Assembly (NCBI GenBank): GCA_958346935.1
Contig: CATVTM010000079.1
Span: forward strand, 1-8,389
DNA length: 8,389 bases
Reading direction: 5' to 3'
Origin: an uncultured Collinsella sp.
Lineage (GTDB): Bacteria; Actinomycetota; Coriobacteriia; Coriobacteriales; Coriobacteriaceae
Shown: piece by piece, positions 1 through 5,973 of the stretch
How positions within the stretch are numbered: position 1 is the first letter of the stretch
Layout: every line of letters starts with the position of its first letter
The notes under the pieces: model-generated
The model's database searches: none
Seen by the model: the letters and a program-made list of their open reading frames with translations, nothing else
What the model was told of the DNA's origin: nothing
Program-made: the position numbers and the translations under genes

Positions 1-17
1 TGTTATTTCTATTTAAA

Positions 18-51
18 TAGATACACTTAACTTATAAGTTAAGTGTATCTA
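18..51. promoter_or_regulatory. Perfect 34-bp palindrome, probable toxin-antitoxin operator
   Basis: The two halves are exact reverse complements around a centre between bases 34 and 35; the core reads TTAACTTATAAGTTAA. It ends seven bases before the Shine-Dalgarno-like GGAGGTG at 58-64. Antitoxins of HigA/XRE type normally bind palindromes overlapping the promoter of their own operon, so the position fits autoregulation by the protein encoded at 514-900. A TATAAG at 33-38 inside the palindrome could be a -10 element, but no convincing -35 lies to its left. The left arm continues imperfectly: ATTTCT at 5-10 matches AGAAAT at 51-56 once an 8-base ATTTAAAT is skipped. No T-run follows on either side, which argues against an intrinsic terminator. 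Confidence 0.6.
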
Positions 52-68
52 GAAATGGGAGGTGGCCT

Positions 69-201
69 TTGGTTGAAGGATATGATCTTGTCGAATATGG
101 GGATTCCAAGGGCCGACCGTTTTGGGGCTGACGACTTCTCCTGACAACTCTCAATTTCAGAAAATGATGTCAGACACTATCGTAAAATTGACGCCCGTAA
201 A
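69..201 (+). pseudogene. Detached N-terminal part of a RelE/HigB-like toxin (frameshift plus stop)
   Basis: From TTG 69, four bases after GGAGGTG (58-64), the frame reads MVEGYDLVEYGDSKGRPFWG and stops at TGA 129-131. The pattern Y-D-L-V-E-Y-x-D-x-x-G-R-x-P/F resembles the first strand and turn of RelE/HigB (Gp49-like) toxins. The remainder of the toxin continues in another frame: removing one base from the TTTTGGGG run at 120-127 joins it to G-A-D-D-F-S, then a TGA at 142-144, then an open frame that runs through 202-480. So two separate lesions, a +1 frameshift and a nonsense codon, separate the two parts. A single error in the homopolymer could be a sequencing artefact, but it would not explain the stop. 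TTG as start is inferred from the ribosome binding site and the homology-like pattern. Confidence 0.5.
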
Positions 202-480
202 ATGATCGACCTGATTTCAAAAATCTATGATTATGGATTAAAGGTTGCGAGTGGGACCTCGAAGCTAAGATGCATTGATTCTAAGATTGGCCTCCATGAT
301 CTTAAGGGGTTTAACGGGGTTAATCGAGAAATGATTTATGCCATACGTCAAGGCGTAGACAAAATCGTTCTTCTATTTTGGTTTAAAGGGCATCAGGGAT
401 CGGGAAATATCAGTAAGGAAATCGAGCGGGCCAAGCGACTGGCCGTAATAGCGCGTCAGCTTCTGGAGCCTGGGCGCTGA
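202..480 (+). CDS. RelE/ParE-family (HigB-like) toxin, C-terminal part, probably non-functional
   Basis: HigB/RelE toxins are small ribosome-dependent mRNA endonucleases neutralised by a partner antitoxin. This 92-residue frame carries the family's C-terminal pattern: a helical stretch, then G-L-H-D-L-K (about 30-35), then K-I-V-L-L-F-W-F-K-G (54-63) and E-I-E-R-A-K-R (73-79), comparable to the usual 'K-I-V-L-L-x-x-F-x-K ... E-I-x-x-A-x-x-R' ending. Full-length relatives are about 100-125 residues, and the missing start is found out of frame at 69-141. No ribosome binding site precedes ATG 202, and the frame is open back to 145, so this ATG is probably just an internal methionine. The antitoxin gene starts 33 bases downstream. 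Low GC sets it apart from the operon to the right. It may be silent, or yield a truncated, probably harmless product. Family assignment is from pattern memory only. Confidence 0.55.
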   Translation: MIDLISKIYDYGLKVASGTSKLRCIDSKIGLHDLKGFNGVNREMIYAIRQGVDKIVLLFWFKGHQGSGNISKEIERAKRLAVIARQLLEPGR

Positions 481-513
481 CTTTTATGCCTGGCTTCTGA
501 AACGGAGAATACA

Positions 514-900
514 ATGAATAAAGTAGATCTATCTGATTTTTATGCCGAAACAGAAAGTAGCGAAACGCGCGCTTATGAACATGCACTAGATATTGAGTTT
601 ATTGTTCATCGCGAAATGAAACGTTTGGGATTGAGCAAAAGTGAGCTGGCAAATCGTATGGGCATAAGCCTTCAGTCGCTTTCTAAGCTCTTGAATTCTC
701 AACCTAATATGACTCTAAAGACCATTGCTAAGTTCGAACTTGCTCTGGGCATTAAGATCGTTCCACAGGTTGTCGTCAGCTATTCCAAAGAACTGCCGTT
801 TCTTTCATCTAACTATTCCGCGCGAGAGCAATGTACATTGCCTGGCATTTTCCTCGCAGAGCTGTCAGCAGATTGCGATGTGCCTTTTCAGAGCGAATAG
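514..900 (+). CDS. XRE-family helix-turn-helix antitoxin (HigA-like)
   Basis: This 128-residue protein most likely binds DNA and represses its own operon, and would have neutralised the toxin encoded just before it. A Cro/C1-type helix-turn-helix spans about residues 38-82: L-S-K-S-E-L-A-N-R-M-G-I-S (40-52) gives the first helix and turn, and L-Q-S-L-S-K-L-L-N (53-61) the recognition helix, followed by M-T-L-K-T-I-A-K-F-E-L-A-L-G (66-79). The N-terminal third is acidic and probably contacts the toxin. The start is ATG 514, six bases after GGAG (504-507). The tail from about residue 90 has no recognisable pattern and may be an extension. The gene appears intact while the toxin is broken, an arrangement that costs the cell nothing. 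A stand-alone XRE regulator is the alternative reading. Confidence 0.75.
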   Translation: MNKVDLSDFYAETESSETRAYEHALDIEFIVHREMKRLGLSKSELANRMGISLQSLSKLLNSQPNMTLKTIAKFELALGIKIVPQVVVSYSKELPFLSSNYSAREQCTLPGIFLAELSADCDVPFQSE

Positions 901-992
901 CAGCTTCTCAATGAGCCTGGGTCGGACGAGTTGCCACTCCCACATCCTCTAAAAAAGTTCTTAAAACAGCCTTAAAGGCGCTCCAGCTCGCG

Positions 993-1023
993 TTGACAGC
1001 GTACAATACGCATGTTTGACTAT
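993..1023 (+). promoter_or_regulatory. Possible promoter region of the pel operon
   Basis: TTGACA at 993-998 is a perfect sigma-70-type -35 box. The best -10 downstream is only GACTAT (1018-1023) at a long 19-base spacing, so the pairing is weak. A small inverted repeat, GCGTA-CAA-TACGC (999-1011), lies in the spacer where a regulator could bind. This is the only gap of any size before pelD, so the operon promoter probably lies here or a little upstream. No riboswitch-like structure is apparent in 901-1055. Confidence 0.3.
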
Positions 1024-1055
1024 GACAAATGTGGAATTAAGGGGAGGGGTGCGCT

Positions 1056-3194
1056 ATGGAAGTGCTGGTTGTTGGCAACACCGCATATGTTGACGATGAC
1101 TTTTGTGCCAAGGCGTTCCCCGGGGACCATGTGCAGGTCGTCGCTGCCGCGGAAGCGCGACGCGACGAGTCATCGCCCCATGCCTCGTGGAAAGAGCTTC
1201 TGCAACACCTGGATCAGGCCTATGAGTTCGACCGCGTGGTCTACCTTTCTAATTACCTTACCCCGCATATCGATAGCGTGGGCGATATCGAGCTGCTGCG
1301 TTCGGTCTTTCGCGCGTGCATGGATCGCCGGATCCAGCTGTTGTATATAGCAGGTCCCGCAGGTGCCGAGGGTGCCGCCGATGCCGCGGGGCGAACGGGC
1401 AAGGGCATTATCGCGCGCGCAGCCAACGATCTGTGCCGCTACTACGCTGCTCGCGAGGGCGTTCAGACCAAAATCCTGCGCGTGCCGTTCCTGTATACCG
1501 CGTCTGCCGCGCTGGAGGACCCGTTTTTGGTGCCGCTGTTCGACGCGTGCTCAACAGGATCGGTCGCTCTGCAGGGCGCGCAGGATGCAGCGTTTCCCCT
1601 GCTGTGCGCCGAGGAACTCGCGGTGCTGGTGCGCCGCATCTTTGATAGCTGGGATGCCTCCTTTGAGACGCTCGACGTAGCTGATACCTTCCATCACACG
1701 GCGGGTGAGGTGGGCGACGCCCTCAAGGCGCTGTCCCCCAGCCTTTCCGTTGCCTATGGCGATTCTGCCGGCTATGCCCTGCCCGCCAGCGACGTCGCTC
1801 GCGTGCGCTATGGCTGGTTTCAGCGCTACGACTTGCTGCGCGATCTTTCGACCATTCATGCGCGTTGGGATGCTGGCCGCGAAAAGAAGGTCAACCCCTT
1901 GCGCGCCGCCATCGACCGCATCCAAATGCGCACGTTGCCTATTAAATGCCTGGAGACGGGCGTTGCCTGGGTCCTGTTCGAGGTGCTGGAGCATCTGTTC
2001 TCCCAATCGGCCCAGCTCAACGTGCTCGATTATCGCCTGCTCTACGTGGTGCTGATCGGCACGCTGTATGGCTTGGACTTTGGCCTGGTTGCGGCGCTGC
2101 TGGCGTCGGTGGGTTTGGCCGCGAGCTACTTTACTCAGTACGGCTATACCTTCCAGGGTCTCTTTTACGAGCCGTCCAACTGGCTGCCGTTTATTGCGTA
2201 CTTTGTGGTGGGTGCCGTGTGCGGCTATGTGCAGCTGCGCAACAGCGAAGCCATTAGGGCGGAGCGCGATCAAAACGAGCTCGTGCGTAATCGCAATACG
2301 TTCCTCACACAGCTTTACCACGACGCGATCGAGGACAAGCGCGCGTACAGGCGCCAGATTGTGGGTCGCCACGACAGCTTTGGCAAGATCTTTGCCGTGA
2401 CGCAGGAGCTCGACGTGCTCAACCCACGCGACATCTATCGCAAGTGCTGCGAGCTTTTGGGCGAGATCCTCGAGAACGATTCGGTGGCGATCTACCATGT
2501 TTCGGGAGGGGCATTTGCTCGCCTGGTGGCAGCAAGTCCCGCGATTGCCGAAGATGCCGCACGTTCGCTCACGCTTGAGCAGCTTGCACCTCTTTTGGGC
2601 GACGGGGGCCGTTCGAACCTGTGGGTGAACCGCGAGCTGACGCCGGGGCTTCCCATGTTTGGATACGCGATCGAGCGCGACGGGGCACCCGCCGTGTTGA
2701 TCTTTGTGCGTCGTGCTGCCGAAAATCAAATGACCCTCTATTATCAAAACCTGTTCCGCATCTTGTGCGGCCTGGTCGAAAGCGCGCTGGGCCGTGCCTT
2801 TGACTATGAGGCGGTGGCGCAGGATAAACGCTGCGTTGACGGCACTTGCGTGCTCAAGCAGGCTGCCTTTGGCCAAGAGCTCGCGGCGGCGCAGGCGCTG
2901 GCAGATAGCAAGATGGGGAGTTTTTTGCTCCTGCGCGTGGTACCGGGCATGGAGCCTGTCGGCGAGCTGGTGGGCGCAATTGGGTCGGTAATCCGCGAGA
3001 GCGACGCGGCGGGCTTGGTCGACGGCGACGTGCTCTACCTGCTTATGCGCCAGGCAAAGGCGTGCGATCTGCCCATTATCCGCGAGCGCCTGAGCGCAAA
3101 GCAGATTGCGGTGGAGCCCGTCGACGGCGAGGACATCGTGGAGCTGCTGCAGCACATCTCTTACACCGGTGACGGTGAGGGGGGTGCCGCTTGA
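1056..3194 (+). CDS. pelD: PelD-like c-di-GMP receptor with N-terminal SDR-like domain
   Basis: PelD is the inner-membrane receptor that activates Pel polysaccharide synthesis when c-di-GMP binds. This 712-residue version has, in order: an extended-SDR/epimerase-like domain (1 to about 270), a membrane part with about four hydrophobic helices (about 301-316, 326-341, 342-358, 376-393), a charged, probably coiled-coil linker (395-437), a GAF domain (about 441-575) and a degenerate GGDEF domain (about 596-705). The last contains R647-E-S-D650, five residues, then D656-G-D-V-L in place of GGDEF. This is the spacing of the RxxD inhibitory site that PelD uses to bind c-di-GMP; the altered GGDEF indicates no cyclase activity. 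The SDR part lacks a clear GxxGxxG (V-V-G-N-T-A at 5-10) and a clear YxxxK, so it is probably not catalytic. ATG 1056 follows AGGGGAGGGG (1040-1049). Pseudomonas PelD is about 455 residues and has no such N-terminal domain. Confidence 0.85.
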   Translation: MEVLVVGNTAYVDDDFCAKAFPGDHVQVVAAAEARRDESSPHASWKELLQHLDQAYEFDRVVYLSNYLTPHIDSVGDIELLRSVFRACMDRRIQLLYIAGPAGAEGAADAAGRTGKGIIARAANDLCRYYAAREGVQTKILRVPFLYTASAALEDPFLVPLFDACSTGSVALQGAQDAAFPLLCAEELAVLVRRIFDSWDASFETLDVADTFHHTAGEVGDALKALSPSLSVAYGDSAGYALPASDVARVRYGWFQRYDLLRDLSTIHARWDAGREKKVNPLRAAIDRIQMRTLPIKCLETGVAWVLFEVLEHLFSQSAQLNVLDYRLLYVVLIGTLYGLDFGLVAALLASVGLAASYFTQYGYTFQGLFYEPSNWLPFIAYFVVGAVCGYVQLRNSEAIRAERDQNELVRNRNTFLTQLYHDAIEDKRAYRRQIVGRHDSFGKIFAVTQELDVLNPRDIYRKCCELLGEILENDSVAIYHVSGGAFARLVAASPAIAEDAARSLTLEQLAPLLGDGGRSNLWVNRELTPGLPMFGYAIERDGAPAVLIFVRRAAENQMTLYYQNLFRILCGLVESALGRAFDYEAVAQDKRCVDGTCVLKQAAFGQELAAAQALADSKMGSFLLLRVVPGMEPVGELVGAIGSVIRESDAAGLVDGDVLYLLMRQAKACDLPIIRERLSAKQIAVEPVDGEDIVELLQHISYTGDGEGGAA

Positions 3195-4096
3195 TCTCGC
3201 TTGTCGTTGCTGCCGTCTTGCTGCTGATTCATGCGCTGGTTTGCCTGATGCTGTGGACGCTCATGAAGCTGGGCCTGCTGCCGGTGCGCGGGCACATGCT
3301 GGCTGTGATAGTGCTGGTGCCGCTGTGGGGCCCGTTGCTGGTGGTTCTGCTATCGGTCCGCAGCGCGGTGTTTGGCGAGGGGCTGAAAGAGTCTGCGCTG
3401 GAGTCGCTGCGCTTCAACGACGACCTGCATCGCAGTATGTCGGTACCGAGTGGTGAGGACGATGCAGGCGTAGTGCCGCTCGAGGAGGCGCTCATCGTCA
3501 ACGACCCGGCATACCGGCGTCGCCTAATGCTCTCCATGCTCACCGAGGAGCCCGACGCGTACCTGGCGCAGCTGCAGGCGGCTAAGCTTAACGACGACGT
3601 TGAGGTGGCGCACTATGCCGCGACGGCGGTGGCGCAGATCTCCAAAGAGTCCGACCTTAAACTGCAGCAGCTGGAGCGTGCCTTTAAGACGGACCCGAGC
3701 ACGCAAAAACTCAACGAATACTGCGATTTTCTTGGTGAATACTTGGTCTCGGGCTTGGCCGAGGGACGCGTGGCTCAGATTCAGCGCCAACAGTATGCGC
3801 TCCTGCTTGCGCGTCGCTGCGAGCGTGAGGATACCCTTGAGCTGCGCATTCGATACGCGACGGCGCTGGCCGATGTCGGACAGATCGACGAGGCGCAGGC
3901 CGTGATCGACCAGCTGGTGCTCGACGTGCCCGAGGAGCAGGAGGTTTGGATGCTTTGCCTGCGCCTGGCCGTGATGCGCTGCGACGGTGACGAGGTCCAC
4001 CGTGTGATCGATGCGATTGACAAGCAACATGTGTATTTGAGCGCCGACAACCGCGAAAAGTTGGCGTTTTGGCGCGACGGGGAGGAGGCCAGATGA
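3191..4096 (+). CDS. pelE: PelE-like membrane protein with helical repeat domain
   Basis: PelE is an inner-membrane scaffold of the Pel synthase complex that associates with PelD. The 301-residue product starts with two transmembrane helices (about 3-24 and 36-56), matching the PelE layout, then a soluble, almost wholly helical region (about 100-300) resembling TPR or HEAT-type repeats, for example A-L-A-D-V-G-Q-I-D-E-A-Q-A-V-I-D-Q-L (219-236). Length is near the 329 residues of Pseudomonas PelE. The start is TTG 3191, within TTGA shared with the pelD stop: a 4-base overlap. It is preceded by GAGGGGGGT (about 3176-3184) at good spacing, and the next in-frame ATG (M20) would cut into the first membrane helix, so TTG is preferred. 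Identity rests on architecture and position between pelD and a pelA-like gene, since PelE sequences diverge strongly. Confidence 0.8.
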   Translation: MISLVVAAVLLLIHALVCLMLWTLMKLGLLPVRGHMLAVIVLVPLWGPLLVVLLSVRSAVFGEGLKESALESLRFNDDLHRSMSVPSGEDDAGVVPLEEALIVNDPAYRRRLMLSMLTEEPDAYLAQLQAAKLNDDVEVAHYAATAVAQISKESDLKLQQLERAFKTDPSTQKLNEYCDFLGEYLVSGLAEGRVAQIQRQQYALLLARRCEREDTLELRIRYATALADVGQIDEAQAVIDQLVLDVPEEQEVWMLCLRLAVMRCDGDEVHRVIDAIDKQHVYLSADNREKLAFWRDGEEAR

Positions 4097-5973
4097 GCGT
4101 GGCGCAACATATCCGCGACCGTGCAGGCCGCTTTCGCTGGATGGGACTGCTCGTGGTGTGGGCGGTCTTTATTGCCATGGCCGCCGTGCTGCTGGTGGAG
4201 CGTGCCGGCGTGCAGTACAGTGCGGGTCAGCATAAGCTGGGGATGCTTGCTGCCAACGATGCGGTGCCGGCCTCCTCGGCAATCTTTGGTCAAAAGCCCA
4301 CGTGCCTGGTCATTACCGATTCCGATCAAGCTGGCGTCGAGGACGTAAAGGAGCAGTTCGACCAGATTTTGCTGGACATGAAGATCGCGCACCGCGACGT
4401 TGACCTTGCCCTGGATGGCGCGGATGCCATTCCCTCACTGACCTCCTTCGATCGCGTGATTTTGCTCATGCCGTCGCTCGATGGGCTCAGTACGCACCTG
4501 AGCGACATTATGAGTTGGGTGAGTGCCGGCGGTTCGCTTATGCTCGCCATGCCGCCGGATAACTCGAGCTATCTGCAAGTGATTGCCTCCAAGCTTGGCA
4601 TTGAATCGGCCGGATATGACTATGTAAAAGCCGAAAGCATTGTGCCGAGTGAGGACTTTATGCTGGGCGGGGGAGAGCGCTACGAGCTCTCGGACCCTTT
4701 TGATTCGTCGCTTTCGGTATCGCTGCGCGAGACGGCTCGTGTGTGGGCTAAGACCGGCGATGCGGGCGCCCCACTCATTTGGTCGAATGACTGCGGTAGC
4801 GGGCGCACCGTGGTTTGCAATATCGGTATCTATGACAAGGTCATGCGCGGCTTTTACGCCGCGGCGACCAGCCTCCTGGGCGATGCAACGGCCTATCCGG
4901 TCATCAACAGCGCCGTGTTCTTTTTGGACGACTTTCCTAGCCCCGTGCCCTCGGGCGATGGTACTTATATCAAGCGTGACTACGGGCTTTCCATTGCCGA
5001 TTTTTACACCAAGGTTTGGTGGCCCGATCTGCAAAAGCTCGCGCAAAAATATGGCATTCGCTTTACCGGCGTGATGATCGAAAACTACGAGGACGCGGTC
5101 AACCAGACCGAGCCCGCGCGCCAGGCCGATACCACGCAGTTCCGCTACTTTGGCGGCATGCTGCTGCAGATGGGCGGAGAGCTGGGCTTTCACGGCTACA
5201 ACCATCAGCCTCTGGCGCTCTGGGATACCGACTATGGCAAGCTGTACGACTACAAGACGTGGAAGAACGAGGAAACGCTCGTCGCGTCGCTCAACGAGCT
5301 CATCGCCTTTCAGGACGAGGCGCTGCCCAACGCGCACGGCTCGGTCTATGTGCCACCGTCGAACATCCTTTCGGCCCGTGCGCGCAAGCTTATTGGCACC
5401 GACGTTCCGCGCATTAAGACCATCGCCAGTACGTATTTTGAGGATGGCACCGACTTGCCCTATGTGCAGGAGTTTGGCGTGGCGAGCGATGGCATTGTGG
5501 AGCAGCCACGTATTGTCTCGGGCGGCATGGTCAACGATTCCTATATGCGTCTGGCAGCCGTGTCCGAGCTCAACATGCACTACGTGAGTACGCACTTTAT
5601 GCACCCGGATGATCTGCTCGATCCCGATCGCGGCGCTAAGGAGGGCTGGGAGGTCTACAAGGGCGGTCTGACCAACTACCTGGAGTGGCTTACCAAGTCT
5701 GCGCCCGACCTGCGGCGCCAGTCCGGTTCGGAATGCTCGGGCGCCATCCAGCGCTTTTCGTCCGTGACGGTGAGCGTGGATACAAGTGCGGATGCCTGGA
5801 CGCTCAGCCTGGGCAATTTCCACGACGAGGCGTGGCTCATGTTCCGCGCCAACAACGGTGAGCCGGGTGCAGTCACGGGTGGCGAGATTACGCATCTGAC
5901 GGGCGACCTGTACCTGGTCAAAGCCACGGACAAGACGGTGACCATTGCACGCAAGGAGGGTGGCGACAAATGA
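4093..5973 (+). CDS. pelA: PelA-like membrane-anchored polysaccharide deacetylase (DUF2194-like)
   Basis: This is the deacetylase-only form of PelA found in Gram-positive Pel clusters (PelA-DA), expected to remove acetyl groups from the exported hexosamine polymer outside the membrane. The 626-residue protein has one N-terminal transmembrane anchor (about 16-35) with basic residues before it, a domain of alternating strands and helices resembling a GATase or flavodoxin fold (about 60-240), and a NodB-like deacetylase domain (about 270-530). Probable metal and catalytic residues are visible: F-L-D279-D280-F-P, the H367-G-Y-N-H371 pair, and H501-F-M-H504. A C-terminal beta-rich stretch follows. 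There is no glycoside hydrolase domain, unlike the 948-residue Pseudomonas PelA. ATG 4093 overlaps the pelE stop as ATGA and follows GGGGAGGAGG (4079-4088); a TTG 24 bases upstream lacks such a site. I cannot prove catalysis from sequence. Confidence 0.85.
   Translation: MSVAQHIRDRAGRFRWMGLLVVWAVFIAMAAVLLVERAGVQYSAGQHKLGMLAANDAVPASSAIFGQKPTCLVITDSDQAGVEDVKEQFDQILLDMKIAHRDVDLALDGADAIPSLTSFDRVILLMPSLDGLSTHLSDIMSWVSAGGSLMLAMPPDNSSYLQVIASKLGIESAGYDYVKAESIVPSEDFMLGGGERYELSDPFDSSLSVSLRETARVWAKTGDAGAPLIWSNDCGSGRTVVCNIGIYDKVMRGFYAAATSLLGDATAYPVINSAVFFLDDFPSPVPSGDGTYIKRDYGLSIADFYTKVWWPDLQKLAQKYGIRFTGVMIENYEDAVNQTEPARQADTTQFRYFGGMLLQMGGELGFHGYNHQPLALWDTDYGKLYDYKTWKNEETLVASLNELIAFQDEALPNAHGSVYVPPSNILSARARKLIGTDVPRIKTIASTYFEDGTDLPYVQEFGVASDGIVEQPRIVSGGMVNDSYMRLAAVSELNMHYVSTHFMHPDDLLDPDRGAKEGWEVYKGGLTNYLEWLTKSAPDLRRQSGSECSGAIQRFSSVTVSVDTSADAWTLSLGNFHDEAWLMFRANNGEPGAVTGGEITHLTGDLYLVKATDKTVTIARKEGGDK

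Noticed and set aside
18..56. Palindrome as an intrinsic terminator
   Set aside because: There is no T-run after the stem on either strand and no loop, and the element sits directly before a ribosome binding site.
901..1055. c-di-GMP riboswitch or terminator upstream of pelD
   Set aside because: No conserved riboswitch core could be recognised in this short gap, and GCCTTAAAGGC (969-979) has a one-base centre and no T-tract, so it is neither.
1012..1350. Possible small gene starting before pelD in another frame
   Set aside because: It overlaps pelD for almost all its length, has no ribosome binding site, and its composition is a shadow of pelD.
1551..3155. 534-codon open frame on the - strand opposite pelD
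   Set aside because: It lies wholly opposite a well-supported gene, its translation is rich in His, Arg, Gln and Ala as expected from reversed GC-rich codons, and it has no recognisable domain.
4069..4092. Longer start (TTG 4069) for the pelA-like gene
   Set aside because: ATG 4093 has the strong GGGGAGGAGG at the right distance and forms the ATGA overlap typical of this operon; the TTG has neither.
4435..5895. 486-codon open frame on the - strand opposite the pelA-like gene
   Set aside because: Same reasoning: a shadow of the high-GC sense codons with no protein family pattern, while the + strand shows deacetylase motifs.
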